Positions 17,138 through 26,431 of a stretch of 41,928 bases of DNA are shown one piece after another. How positions within the stretch are numbered: the first letter of the stretch is position 1; each line of letters opens with the position of its first letter. This stretch comes from DATAPD01 sp036265385. GTDB lineage: Bacteria > Acidobacteriota > Terriglobia > Terriglobales > Acidobacteriaceae. The stretch covers positions 1 to 41,928 of the forward strand of contig DATAPD010000069.1 of NCBI GenBank assembly GCA_036265385.1, read 5' to 3'. Below the pieces are notes generated by a model, which was not told where the DNA came from, ran no database searches, and saw only the letters and a list, made by a program, of their open reading frames with translations. Both the position numbers and the translations under genes were made by a program.

Positions 17138-18301
17138 ATGGCACGAACAGTATTCGCCCTAGGCTTCCTGCTAGTGGTACTGCTACGAGGGACTGCGTTG
17201 CAATCCGAATCAAAAAAATCAACGCCTCGGATCATCGAAGAGCGATTCGGTCAATTAGCCGATGGACGCGAAGTTCTTATCTACACGGTTGAGAACTCCC
17301 GCCGTATCAGAATGCGCGTCATGAACTATGGCGCGATCATAGTGTCTCTCGAGACACTGGATCGTCGGGGCCAGTCCGCAGATATCGTCCTCGGATTCGA
17401 TAATCTTCAGGGCTACCAGGGCAACAAACCCTATTTCGGCGCTGTGATTGGACGGTATGCCAACCGCATTGCCCATGGCGAATTCACATTGGATGGCATT
17501 AAGTACAAGCTGGCCCAGAACAATGGGACGAACTCACTGCACGGTGGAACTCAGGGGTTTGACAAAGTTTTGTGGCACTCCGAGCCGTTCGAAGATCCAC
17601 ATGCTCGCGGCATCACCTTCACATATACGAGCAAAGATGGAGAAGAAGAGTATCCAGGATCTTTGAAGACGAGGGTTACTTACACGCTGAATGATGAAGA
17701 TGAATTGATCATCGAATATGAAGCCACCACTGATAAGGCTACGCCCGTAAACCTCACCCAGCACGCTTATTTCAATCTGACTGGAGAAGGTTCCAAGGAT
17801 GTACTCCAGCATGTCGTGAAGATTAATGCAGATCGATTCACGCCAGTGGATAGAGATTTGATTCCAACAGGGGAGTTACGCTCTCTGGAACGAACACCTT
17901 TGGATTTCACAAAGCCGGTTGCCATTGGCGAGCACATCGACGAAAAGTATGAACAATTGCAGTTTGCGGGCGGATACGACCATAACTTCGTTCTAATCAA
18001 AAACGGAACGGAGCCCTCGTTCGCTGCCCGAGTGACTGAGCCAACCTCTGGACGAGTTGTAGAGGTTTATACGGATCAACCCGGGATGCAGCTTTATTCA
18101 GGGAATTTTCTCGATGGCACGATCATAGGCAAGCATGGTCACGCCTATGGCCGCCGATCCGCATTCTGTCTTGAAACCCAGCATTTCGCGGATTCCCCGA
18201 ATCACCCAAACTTTCCTTCGACAATCCTCAGACCCGGCGGAACGTTTCATTCAAAAACCATTTACAAGTTTTCCGCCGACGCAGACTCTAAACACGATTA
18301 G
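17138..18301 (+). CDS. galM: Aldose 1-epimerase (mutarotase), secreted form
   Basis: A 387-residue GalM-family protein. After a signal sequence (residues 1-22, 'ARTVFALGFLLVVLLRGTA') come 'VMNYGAIIVSLETLDR', 'YFGAVIGRYANRIAHGEF' and 'NNGTNSLHGGTQGFDKVLW'. The catalytic region 'TQHAYFNLTGEG' carries the His, and 'GYDHNFVL' and 'ETQHFADSPNHPNFPSTIL' close the fold. It interconverts alpha and beta anomers of galactose or glucose. The signal suggests that it works in the periplasm. ATG 17138 was chosen over the upstream ATG (17099) because of its GGGGAG site and the signal peptide. It converges on galT, 8 bases away. Confidence 0.92.
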   Translation: MARTVFALGFLLVVLLRGTALQSESKKSTPRIIEERFGQLADGREVLIYTVENSRRIRMRVMNYGAIIVSLETLDRRGQSADIVLGFDNLQGYQGNKPYFGAVIGRYANRIAHGEFTLDGIKYKLAQNNGTNSLHGGTQGFDKVLWHSEPFEDPHARGITFTYTSKDGEEEYPGSLKTRVTYTLNDEDELIIEYEATTDKATPVNLTQHAYFNLTGEGSKDVLQHVVKINADRFTPVDRDLIPTGELRSLERTPLDFTKPVAIGEHIDEKYEQLQFAGGYDHNFVLIKNGTEPSFAARVTEPTSGRVVEVYTDQPGMQLYSGNFLDGTIIGKHGHAYGRRSAFCLETQHFADSPNHPNFPSTILRPGGTFHSKTIYKFSADADSKHD

Positions 18302-18309
18302 AAAACTGA

Positions 18310-19341
18310 TTAAGGCAAGTCGGGAATTTCTTTTAGCCTCGCAGCAGCAGCTTCGGGCGTGATGTCACGCTGAGGCGTACCGAGCATTTCGTATCCAACC
18401 ATGAACTTGCGCACTGTCGCCGAGCGAAGAAGTGGTGGATAGAAATGTGCGTGCAAATGCCACTCGGGGTATCGATGAGTGTTCGTAGGTCGTTGGTGAA
18501 ATCCCATGGAGTACGGGAACGGTGTATCAAACAGGCGATCGTAGCGCGACGTAGTTCGATGCAGGGCGTCGGCTAAACAGTCTCTCTCGGAATCGGTGAG
18601 TTCGGTCATCCCTGCAACGTGCCGCTTAGGTAGAAGCAAAGTCTCGAATGGCCAAATCGCCCAAAAAGGTACGAGAACTGCAAAACTATCGTTTTCGAAA
18701 ACAATTCGCTCGGTAAGGCCAAGTTCGATCTTTAAATACTCGCAGAGTAAGCAAGCGCCGTTCGCATGCCAGTGATTACTTTGCGATTTGAGCTCAACCG
18801 CCGGTTCATTCGGGATACTCGCGCTCGCCCATATCTGACCGTGCGGGTGGGGATTGCTGGCGCCCATCATCGGTCCGCTATTCTCAAAGATCTGCACGTA
18901 ATTGATCTCGGAACTGGCAGCCAAGTCGGCACACTGCTCTGCCCAAGCATCCACGACCTTGCGCACGAGCGGAGTCGACATTGTGGAGAGCGTAAGGTCA
19001 TGACGCGGAGAAAAACACAGAACGCGACAGACACCCGATTCACTGGCCGCTACGATCAAGCCATGCTCGTTCAGCCCCGCAGGTTCAGCGCCGGGCTGCA
19101 AAGCCGGGAAATCATTGTCGAAAATGTACGTGCTTTCATATTGCGGATTGCGCACTCCCGACGCGCGTTCATTGCCCGGGCACATATAGCAAGTCGGGTC
19201 ATACGCTGGCGCAATTGAGGCCTGTGTCTCCTCCACCTGTCCCTGCCACGGGCGAAGAGTCCTATTGGGCGAAACCACGATCCACTGACCCGTTAACGCG
19301 TTGTAGCGCCGATGCGATCGTTGCTGCAGATCAAGTCTCAC
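18310..19341 (-). CDS. galT: Galactose-1-phosphate uridylyltransferase
   Basis: A 343-residue GalT. The active-site 'SNPHPHGQIW' (residues 162-171) has the nucleophile His167. 'TCYMCPGNERASG' (Cys51, Cys54) begins the zinc site, with further His in 'FHQRPTNTHRYPEWHLHAHF'. It exchanges UMP between UDP-glucose and galactose-1-phosphate in the Leloir pathway, in the cytoplasm. The start is GTG at 19341 behind GGGAAGG. It lies 56 bases downstream of galK in the same direction, as the last gene of the galactose run. Confidence 0.94.
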   Translation of the reverse strand: MRLDLQQRSHRRYNALTGQWIVVSPNRTLRPWQGQVEETQASIAPAYDPTCYMCPGNERASGVRNPQYESTYIFDNDFPALQPGAEPAGLNEHGLIVAASESGVCRVLCFSPRHDLTLSTMSTPLVRKVVDAWAEQCADLAASSEINYVQIFENSGPMMGASNPHPHGQIWASASIPNEPAVELKSQSNHWHANGACLLCEYLKIELGLTERIVFENDSFAVLVPFWAIWPFETLLLPKRHVAGMTELTDSERDCLADALHRTTSRYDRLFDTPFPYSMGFHQRPTNTHRYPEWHLHAHFYPPLLRSATVRKFMVGYEMLGTPQRDITPEAAAARLKEIPDLP

Positions 19342-19397
19342 AAGCCTTCCCAGATGAAAAAACTGCGGCCACCTATCATTGAATCTACTTCCATTAT

Positions 19398-20603
19398 TCA
19401 GATCCGCACTTCTGTCGCGCCCTCGGCAGCGTTTGAGACAAGAATTTGCATTTCCAGTCCCATCTTGTCTCGATACACGCGGCGAACCTCTTCTTCGAAT
19501 TCATCGACACTCTCATTTGCAACGATGTTAATCGTGCAACCGCCGAAGCCGCCGCCTGTCATACGTGCTCCATGGATACCATTGCACGAGGATGCAATTT
19601 CAACCATCATGTCGAGTTCGCGGCAGCTTACTTCAAAATCATCTCTCAGGCTTTCATGGGACTTCGCCATCAACTTCCCAAATGCAGATAAGTCCCGCTT
19701 CTTTAAGGCAGCTGCTGCTGCTAAAACGCGACCATTCTCGCTGATGACATGCCGGCATCGCCGATATAGAAGTGTTGATAGGAGGGTGCGATGAGTTTCC
19801 AGCTGCTCAAGCGTGACATCTCGGAGCGAATGTATTTCCGGTAGCACTGCCTCTAGGACGCGAACGCCTTCCTCGCACTCTCTGCGACGAGTGTTGTACT
19901 CCCCGTTAGCTAAAGCATGCTTCACCATTGTGTTGCAGATGACAAGACTCACAGTCTCTGGAATCGGCAGCAATTCGAACGCGAGTGAGCGACAATCCAG
20001 CGTCAAGGCTTTTCCTTCCTGCCCACAGCGGGAAACAAATGGGTCCATGATGCCTACGCGCGCTCCCACAAATTCATTCTCTGAACGTTGGCAAATCTTC
20101 GCGAGTTCGACTGCTGGCAGGCTGATTTCGGAATTCTCTAAAAGAGCCATCCCACTTGCAACGCCGATCGCTGCCGATGAACTGAGCCCCGCTCCTACCG
20201 GAACGTCTCCGCGGATCAGCAGGTTGGCGCCGCGCAGACGATGGCCAGCTTGCTCCAAAGTGAGTGCTACTCCGCTGACGTAATCCGTCCACTCTCCTGA
20301 GCGCTGAGTCTCCACGTCAGCCAGGTCGATCACCCGTTGATCAGGGAAGTCTTCTGATTGAAGAACAAGCTTGCGATCATCTCTCGGACTAATTGCGACC
20401 CAGATGTAAAACCGAATCGCTGCCGGCATAACGAAGCCATCGTTATAGTCGGTGTGTTCGCCAATCAGGTTTACTCTTCCGGGAGCGCGGAAAACACGCA
20501 CCGGACCGGCAAACTGGGCAGACAATCGATTCTTGATTTCGCGCGCGGCGTTAAGAGATGTGCTTTCGTCTCGGGAATTGGAGATTTCCATTTCAGTGTT
20601 CAC
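19398..20603 (-). CDS. galK: Galactokinase
   Basis: A 401-residue GHMP kinase. The galactokinase signature 'GRVNLIGEHTDYNDG' is at residues 42-56 and the ATP-binding 'PVGAGLSSSAAIG' at 135-147. The C-terminal 'GARMTGGGFGGCTINIV' is motif 3 of the family. It phosphorylates galactose at C1. The GTG at 20603 overlaps the stop of the small membrane gene (GTGA); an ATG four codons further in is the alternative start. Together with galT, the symporter and galM it makes a nearly complete galactose locus; galE is not in the window. Confidence 0.94.
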   Translation of the reverse strand: MNTEMEISNSRDESTSLNAAREIKNRLSAQFAGPVRVFRAPGRVNLIGEHTDYNDGFVMPAAIRFYIWVAISPRDDRKLVLQSEDFPDQRVIDLADVETQRSGEWTDYVSGVALTLEQAGHRLRGANLLIRGDVPVGAGLSSSAAIGVASGMALLENSEISLPAVELAKICQRSENEFVGARVGIMDPFVSRCGQEGKALTLDCRSLAFELLPIPETVSLVICNTMVKHALANGEYNTRRRECEEGVRVLEAVLPEIHSLRDVTLEQLETHRTLLSTLLYRRCRHVISENGRVLAAAAALKKRDLSAFGKLMAKSHESLRDDFEVSCRELDMMVEIASSCNGIHGARMTGGGFGGCTINIVANESVDEFEEEVRRVYRDKMGLEMQILVSNAAEGATEVRI

Positions 20604-20839
20604 GATCGCTGTTCGCGCTGCTCATCATTTCCAATTCGCGACTGTGATTTCATCGTGCGAAACCCCAAAATCAACATGCATAAGCCGAAGACAATCATCA
20701 CCAAGCCCCATCGCAAGTTGATGTTCAGCCCCAACGAGCGCTCGTAAAGTGCCGAATCACTAAACGCGCCGAAAGCACTCAGTAGCACGCCGAAAATCAG
20801 GAACATCCCCCCGATTGGTAATCGAATGTCTAATCCCAT
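20600..20839 (-). CDS. Small two-helix membrane protein in the galactose operon
   Basis: A 79-residue protein with two membrane segments (about residues 10-27 and 44-61) and a charged C-terminal tail of about 15 residues. I do not recognise a named family. It lies 10 bases after the symporter and overlaps galK by 4 bases, so it must be co-transcribed with them. It may be an accessory subunit of the symporter, but that is inferred only from position. Confidence 0.75.
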   Translation of the reverse strand: MGLDIRLPIGGMFLIFGVLLSAFGAFSDSALYERSLGLNINLRWGLVMIVFGLCMLILGFRTMKSQSRIGNDEQREQRS

Positions 20840-20849
20840 TGTGTTTTCT

Positions 20850-22640
20850 CTACCAGAACACTACGTTCAACATCACTGTGATAGCAATCACGATGATGGC
20901 GAGCACCTCGGGTCTGTGATACCACTTCGACTCGACTTTATGGGAATGCTCCGTCAGTGAGTACACCAATCCTCTTAACTCGTCTTCTGGGCGCGGCCGA
21001 GTTCCCATGCTGACAAGTACTGTTACAACAAAGCAAGCGAGCCATGCCCAAATCGCCGTCCAAAAGTTTTGGGCCATTTCACTTGGATAATGATGCGTCA
21101 TGATGTCGAGCCACCCTCCTTTAATGCCTGGAGTTGCTCCCGAAGGCAATGTCAATCCGTGGTGCAGAGCAGCGGCAAGAGTTCCTCCGATCAAGCCGAA
21201 AAACGCTCCATGACCGGTTGTGCGTTTCCAAAACATCCCTAGCAGGAAGGTCGCAAACAACGGCGCATTTACGAATGCGAATACCAGTTGCAACATGTCC
21301 ATGATGTTATTGAAGCGCGTCGCAGCGTATGCAGCCAATACCGATAGCGCGATTCCAAACACCGTTGCTAAGCGGCCCACAAGCAGATAATGCTGATCAG
21401 GCGCATTCGGTCTTAGATAGGATTGATAAATGTCATAAGTCCAAACCGTATTGAACGCTGTGACGTTCCCAGCCATGCCGGACATGAAGCTGGCCAACAA
21501 TGCCGTTAGACCAAGGCCCAAAATTCCCGTAGGGAAGTAGTGCAGCAGCATGTTGGGGATTGCAAGGTCATAATCGAGAACGATTTGACCTTCGGCATCA
21601 AGCACTGGCCTGCCAGCGGCATCCAGTTTCGGCGGGATGATGCCTCGTCCCTCGACCCGCGATACCTGAGGACTTCCCGAATTCATTTCGACACTCTTCA
21701 TCGTAGGCAGCGCGACGGCGATCAGTCCCGGCAAGATCACCAGAAACGGGAAGAACATTTTCGGAATCGCTGCAATCAGTGGCGTCCGTCGAGCGGCATT
21801 CATCGAATCTGCGGCCATGGCTCGCTGAACGACTAGAAAATCTGTACACCAATAACCAAATGACAGGACGAACCCCAAACCCATCACTAATCCGAACCAC
21901 TCCACTCCCAACGGATTCGTGTGTGCATTACCCATGCCTTTCCACGAATGCACGTAGCCGGCTGGGAGCGTCCGCACCAGTCCGCTCCAGCCTCCGACAT
22001 TTTTAAGCCCAAGCCACACTAGCGGCATAAATCCTGCCACGATCAGGAAGAACTGCAGCACTTCGTTGTAAATTGCGCTGGAGAGGCCTCCGAGAAAAAT
22101 GTAGACAAGGACGATGAGAGCTGCGAACAGCACACTGACATGGAAAACCCAGTGAAGTGGAATACCCATAAGTCCGAAGGGGGCGTCCAAGATGTGGAGA
22201 CTCTGAATCAATCTCGCCATTGCATACATCGAAATCCCGGACGAGAACACGGTCATGATGGCGAACGAAATCGCGTTCAACCCTCTCGTTTTTTCGTCGA
22301 AACGCAAACGCAAATACTCGGGAACCGACCGGGCTCTGGACCCGTAGTAGAAGGGCATCATGAAAATCCCTACGAAAACCATCGCGGGAATCGCGCCCAC
22401 CCAATAGAAATGGCTGGTTACGATTCCATACTTGGCGCCCGATGCCGCCATGCCAATCACTTCCTGCGCTCCGAGATTCGCCGAAATAAAAGCGAGTCCA
22501 CACACCCATGCTGGGATAGCTCGGCCTGCTAGAAAAAAATCTGAACTGGTTTTCACCCGTCGCTTGAGAACGAAGCCAATCCCAAGGACGAACATGAAAT
22601 AAACCAGCATCAATAACCAATCGATGATTGTCAGATTCAT
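20850..22640 (-). CDS. Sodium:solute symporter (SSS/SGLT family), probable galactose or glucose transporter
   Basis: A 596-residue membrane protein with about 14 hydrophobic segments. Family hallmarks are 'DFFLAGRAIPAWVCGLAFISANLGAQEVIG' broken over helix 1 ('FFLAGRAIPAWVCGLAF', 'SANLGAQEVIGMA') and 'RARSVPEYLRLRFDEKTR'. The 'GLGLTALLASFMSGMAGNVTAFNT' region holds the Na+ site Ser residues. SGLT-like members carry sugars with Na+. The company of galK, galT and galM makes galactose the best guess. It is the first gene of the operon. Its upstream region holds paired LacI-like palindromes. Confidence 0.9.
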   Translation of the reverse strand: MNLTIIDWLLMLVYFMFVLGIGFVLKRRVKTSSDFFLAGRAIPAWVCGLAFISANLGAQEVIGMAASGAKYGIVTSHFYWVGAIPAMVFVGIFMMPFYYGSRARSVPEYLRLRFDEKTRGLNAISFAIMTVFSSGISMYAMARLIQSLHILDAPFGLMGIPLHWVFHVSVLFAALIVLVYIFLGGLSSAIYNEVLQFFLIVAGFMPLVWLGLKNVGGWSGLVRTLPAGYVHSWKGMGNAHTNPLGVEWFGLVMGLGFVLSFGYWCTDFLVVQRAMAADSMNAARRTPLIAAIPKMFFPFLVILPGLIAVALPTMKSVEMNSGSPQVSRVEGRGIIPPKLDAAGRPVLDAEGQIVLDYDLAIPNMLLHYFPTGILGLGLTALLASFMSGMAGNVTAFNTVWTYDIYQSYLRPNAPDQHYLLVGRLATVFGIALSVLAAYAATRFNNIMDMLQLVFAFVNAPLFATFLLGMFWKRTTGHGAFFGLIGGTLAAALHHGLTLPSGATPGIKGGWLDIMTHHYPSEMAQNFWTAIWAWLACFVVTVLVSMGTRPRPEDELRGLVYSLTEHSHKVESKWYHRPEVLAIIVIAITVMLNVVFW

Positions 22641-22998
22641 GCTTAGTGGCTTGCCTAAGGAAGAGCTATCCTACGCTCGTGCTTGGCTTATGTGCTCTCG
22701 TGGATGAAAAACCGATCGGTAATCTCTCGAGTAACCGACAGTCTAGGTATCGCTGTTGTTACCAGTCCTGAACGTTCAATGGAAACGTTCGACCCTCAGG
22801 TGCAATACCTTGCACATCACCCCTGGCTTGAAGTAGTGCACGCCTTCCAGCCTCGTTATGCCCTGTGATTTCAGAGATCTACGATGCTGAACCCGTGCGA
22901 CATTTGGCATTGTACCTGCCTCGTATGCTGTTGATTCCCTTCGCGAAGAAGGGAGTTGCCAGACTACTCCCTCGATATTCTTGTTACTGGAGGTCGGT
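22641..22998. other. Divergent regulatory region, symporter / Ig-like lipoprotein
   Basis: About 360 bases without a believable gene, rich in short inverted repeats. They include the AACGTT pair (22769-22790), GTGCAA-4-TTGCAC (22800-22815) and CCCTTC-5-GAAGGG (22937-22953), which lies 45 bases before the lipoprotein start. Confidence 0.5.
22769..22790. promoter_or_regulatory. Candidate LacI/GalR-type operator pair
   Basis: TGAACGTTCA (22769-22778) is a perfect palindrome, and GGAAACGTTC (22781-22790) repeats its AACGTT core 13 bases further on. LacI/GalR-family operators commonly centre on a CG within AA-CG-TT. The pair lies about 130 bases upstream of the symporter start. The assignment is inferred from pattern and context; no regulator gene of this family is in the window. 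Confidence 0.45.
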
Positions 22999-24957
22999 GT
23001 GAATCGGGCCCTCGCTTTGGTGTCTTTGCTGTTGACGATGAGTTTCTTTGGTTGTGGTGGCGGTTCAGGCGGCCACGTTGGACCTCCGCCTCCGCCGACG
23101 CTTGTCTCACTCGCGGTGACGACGACCACACCCTCGATTGCACCTGGGACGACCGCTCAGTTCGTTGCAACCGGCACGTTTAGCGATAGCAGCACGAAAA
23201 ATCTGACGAGCTCCGTTACCTGGACCTCATCTGCTGCCAGCGTCGCTACAATTAGCAATACGAGCGGGACTATCGGAATCGCTTCCGCAGTCGCTGCAGG
23301 CACTAGCACTATCACCGCAACCTCCGGCTCCGTTTCAGGCAACGCCACGCTCACCGTAACGAATGCGAGCCTGAGTTCGTTGGCGGTTACGCCTACAAAT
23401 TCGTCAATCGACGTTGGTACCCAGCTTCAATTGATCGCGACCGGGACCTTCTCCGATGGCTCCAAGCAGGACGTTTCAAACCTGTCGGTTTGGACCTCCT
23501 CGTCTTCAAACATCGCAGCTGTCACCACGAATAGCGGGTTGGCTACCGGTAAAAATCAGGGCACGACGTCAATCACAGCGACGTTTGGGGGCCTTAGCAA
23601 CTCCACAAATCTGACTGTCACCCTGGCCAACCTTGTTTCCATTCAGATCAAACCTGATAATTCCACCATCGCGAAGCAGACGACAGAGCAACTCACAATC
23701 ACAGGCACGTTCTCTGATGGGAGTACGCGATCCCTTACGAACCAGGTGACGTCCTGGGCCTCATCAGACACTGCCGTAGCTACGATTACGCCGTCAGGCC
23801 TGCTCACTGGCGTTGCGCCTGGAAGTTCTACCATCACCGCAAACGTCGGCTCAGTCTCCGATACGACTACGGTTACAGTGTCGAATGCCACATTGAATTC
23901 GATTGCTGTCGCCCCGTCGGGTGCCACTCTTCAGCCGTCCGCCAAACTCGGTTTCACCGCGGTCGGAACCTTCAGTGACGGTTCAACCCAGACGATTACT
24001 GGCCAGGCGACCTGGGCTTCGGACAACACGGCCGCTGCTACCGTTAGCAACTCCTCGGGCAGCAAAGGTGTCGCAACAGGCGTCGCTGCTGGAACTACGA
24101 ACATCAGCGCCTCGATGCTTGGTATCACTGGTTCCGTTAAGCTAACGGTTACCTCTGCAGCATTAACCTCCATTACTGTTGCTACAACGGGGAACCCATT
24201 CACAGCCCCAGCTGGCACCGTGCAATACACAGCGACTGGCAAGTACAGCGATGGTTCAAGTCAAAACCTCACGCAGGCGGTAACTTGGGCGAGCTCCAAT
24301 ACCGCTGTCGCTACAATCAACCAGAATGGCTTAGCAACTGGACAGGGCGCAGGCCAATCAACGATTTCTGCTAAACAGGGCAGCATTGTCGGTTCCACCA
24401 GCCTCACCGTAACCGCGTCCCGGCTTGTTTCAGTTTCCGTGATCTCACCGAATGCTTCTTCAAAACTGGCGTCGAACACGAGTGTCCAGATGAAGGCTGT
24501 TGGTAACTTCGAGGACGGATCTGAACAGGACCTCACAAACTCTGCTACCTGGACATCGAATACGCCTGCTGTCGCGACGGTAGGAAACAATAATGGCATC
24601 GTGCGCGGGGTTTCGCCCGGAACCGTCACCATTAGTGCTTCTTTCGGATCAGTTCCGGCAGGCAGCATTTCATTGACGGTGACGAATGCTGTTCTAACGT
24701 CGGTTACTGTTACCCCGGCGAGCGTCACTATCAATCAAGGTCAAAACCAGCAATTCACCGCGACTGGCTCTTTCGACGATGGGACCAGCCAGGTTTTGAC
24801 TACCTTCGCCACCTGGAGCTCTTCCAACCCAGGCGTTGCCGTTGTGAGCAATTTCGGACTTGCCACTGCATCCGGCTCGGGTTCGACAACAATCAAAGCT
24901 GCTTACACGCAGGGCGGCACCAGCCAAAACGACACTGCTACCCTCAACGTGAACTAG
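22999..24957 (+). CDS. Lipoprotein with seven bacterial Ig-like (Big_2) repeats
   Basis: The GTG at 22999 follows GGAGGT and gives a lipoprotein signal, with lipobox 'FFGC' then 'GGGSGG'. A Pro linker precedes seven repeats of about 85-92 residues. Each reads roughly 'l.SiaVtP...i..G...Q..AtGtfsDGS...lt..vtWtSs....vAti...Gl.tg...G..tItAt.gs.sgs..LTVt.a'. These are the BID_2/Big_2 folds of adhesins and surface proteins. The protein ends after the seventh repeat with no catalytic or cell-wall domain. It should sit on the outer membrane and act in adhesion or as a stalk. A bidirectional terminator follows. Confidence 0.88.
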   Translation: MNRALALVSLLLTMSFFGCGGGSGGHVGPPPPPTLVSLAVTTTTPSIAPGTTAQFVATGTFSDSSTKNLTSSVTWTSSAASVATISNTSGTIGIASAVAAGTSTITATSGSVSGNATLTVTNASLSSLAVTPTNSSIDVGTQLQLIATGTFSDGSKQDVSNLSVWTSSSSNIAAVTTNSGLATGKNQGTTSITATFGGLSNSTNLTVTLANLVSIQIKPDNSTIAKQTTEQLTITGTFSDGSTRSLTNQVTSWASSDTAVATITPSGLLTGVAPGSSTITANVGSVSDTTTVTVSNATLNSIAVAPSGATLQPSAKLGFTAVGTFSDGSTQTITGQATWASDNTAAATVSNSSGSKGVATGVAAGTTNISASMLGITGSVKLTVTSAALTSITVATTGNPFTAPAGTVQYTATGKYSDGSSQNLTQAVTWASSNTAVATINQNGLATGQGAGQSTISAKQGSIVGSTSLTVTASRLVSVSVISPNASSKLASNTSVQMKAVGNFEDGSEQDLTNSATWTSNTPAVATVGNNNGIVRGVSPGTVTISASFGSVPAGSISLTVTNAVLTSVTVTPASVTINQGQNQQFTATGSFDDGTSQVLTTFATWSSSNPGVAVVSNFGLATASGSGSTTIKAAYTQGGTSQNDTATLNVN

Positions 24958-24971
24958 TCGCACTGCACAAA

Positions 24972-25002
24972 AATGGCCTGGAGAAATTTAGTCCAGGCCA
25001 TT
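24972..25002. terminator. Bidirectional rho-independent terminator
   Basis: AATGGCCTGGA (24972-24982) pairs perfectly with TCCAGGCCATT (24992-25002) around a 9-base loop. The downstream side is CTTCTT and the upstream side carries a run of A, so it can serve both the lipoprotein gene and the opposing DUF4832 gene. Confidence 0.8.
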
Positions 25003-25024
25003 CTTCTTGAAGTTTATTGCGACC

Positions 25025-26431
25025 TTATTGACTCGGACCTACGTGGATCTGTCCGAGCCCATACCAGCCATCCGGATTGCGGCCGTCTATTGCGAACTGC
25101 ACGGCCGGCTTGCGGGTGCGCGGATCAAGCATCGCTACACGAACGTCGTATGTTCCCTCCGGCAGAGTTTCGGGAACAAATAGGCTACCGTCGAATACAG
25201 CATCACCCGGAAGCCACTTCCCTACGTCGACAGGAACATCGATTACCGCTCTGTTGTTACCCGACCGCAATTCCACCGCAAGCGGATAATCAATGTAAGG
25301 AGGCGCCACTCCCGCATTTAACCACCACATGTGAACCGCCATCATCGACCCCGCATTGACCGATTTTGGGTACTCCAACCGTCGCAGCAGAAGCCGATAG
25401 CCGATCTTCTTTTGAAAATCATCAAATGCGGATTTCCAATCATCCGGAATTGGCGAAGATTTAAGATTTACCGACGTCACATGCCAACGTAACGCTTGCT
25501 CCAAAATGTAGTTGAGATCGAAGTGATCGCGCTTCCATTCAGAAACAGTGCCGCAGACTTCGAGGGACACTGGGCGCTTCTGCCAAACTTGCTGGATTCC
25601 TGCTCGAACCACTTGCTGCGGATAAATGTCCAACATCTCCGGCTCAAAGTACGGATTGTCAGATTTCGTGCGCAGGTCGCCAAGGCAATCAAGACGCCAA
25701 CCAGCGCCTCGACTAGTTCCATAGGTTAGCGCTTGCTGCTCATCGAAGTTCATCAGCAGTGTCGTATTGGGGAAAGCGTCGAACCAAATGTCAATAAGAG
25801 CCTTCTGATAGGAAAACTCTGGCATGTACGGGCTCCAGCCCTCCCCCCAATAACCCACCGATGAGATATCCACGCTGTCCAGATACGGGTTGCCGTTGTA
25901 TCTCTTGCCAGCCTCTGCAACCAACGCGCCCCAATATTTGAGGTAAACAGGATCGGAGAAGTCAGGCTGCCAGATATTTCCGTCCTTATCCGTAGGTTTG
26001 TTAGCTCTTCGCGCGCCCGAATTTTGATACCAGTCCGGAAGGGGATCTTTATTCGAATATGGCATGAGTCGGATCGCCAGGGTCTGTCCATGCGCCCGCG
26101 CCTCTGAAAGTGCTTGGTCGATGATGTCCCATCTGTACTTTCCACGCTCTGGCTCTAGCGCGTTCCAATACCAGCGAAGATAGGCAATCGTGGTTGCGGG
26201 AAAATCCGGCTTTGACGCTGCCTGTGGCAGTTTGGCAGTGGGACCCACTTCCGACCACTCGAGCGGAGGATTTAGTGCTTGTCCATTGAAACGGTTGAAC
26301 GTGGTGATACCCATGCTGGGGTTTTGCAGTACGTCATTCGTGGGCCGGGGTCGAATGATCACGGTGTCGCGTTGGGCAAAGGAGAACGCAGAAAGAAGGG
26401 TGAACATCAGAAAGCAGGAAAGCTTTTTCAT
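25025..26431 (-). CDS. Secreted DUF4832 protein with glycosidase-like TIM barrel
   Basis: A 468-residue protein with a signal peptide (residues 1-19, ending FSFAQ). The N-terminal part resembles a GH42-like barrel: 'NPSMGITTFNRFNG', 'AYLRWYWNALEPERGKYRWD', 'IDQALSEARAHGQTLAIRLMPY' and 'DISSVGYWGEGWSPYMPE'. The last has a Glu placed like an acid/base residue. The C-terminal 120 residues are the beta-sandwich DUF4832 ('WWLNAGVAPPYIDYPLAVELR', 'LPEGTYDVRVAMLDP'). It is likely to act on a polysaccharide outside the cytoplasm; the reaction is unproven. The ATG at 26431 has a GAGGAAT site; the frame is open to 26782 without a signal. Confidence 0.82.
   Translation of the reverse strand: MKKLSCFLMFTLLSAFSFAQRDTVIIRPRPTNDVLQNPSMGITTFNRFNGQALNPPLEWSEVGPTAKLPQAASKPDFPATTIAYLRWYWNALEPERGKYRWDIIDQALSEARAHGQTLAIRLMPYSNKDPLPDWYQNSGARRANKPTDKDGNIWQPDFSDPVYLKYWGALVAEAGKRYNGNPYLDSVDISSVGYWGEGWSPYMPEFSYQKALIDIWFDAFPNTTLLMNFDEQQALTYGTSRGAGWRLDCLGDLRTKSDNPYFEPEMLDIYPQQVVRAGIQQVWQKRPVSLEVCGTVSEWKRDHFDLNYILEQALRWHVTSVNLKSSPIPDDWKSAFDDFQKKIGYRLLLRRLEYPKSVNAGSMMAVHMWWLNAGVAPPYIDYPLAVELRSGNNRAVIDVPVDVGKWLPGDAVFDGSLFVPETLPEGTYDVRVAMLDPRTRKPAVQFAIDGRNPDGWYGLGQIHVGPSQ

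Noticed and set aside
22683..22868. Plus-strand frame of 61 codons upstream of the lipoprotein.
   Set aside because: It lies across the palindromes, has no ribosome site and no family resemblance.
23157..24963. Several antisense frames within the Ig-like gene, Val/Ala/Pro-rich.
   Set aside because: They are mirror images of the Thr/Ser/Gly-rich repeats; all have the same composition as expected of shadows.
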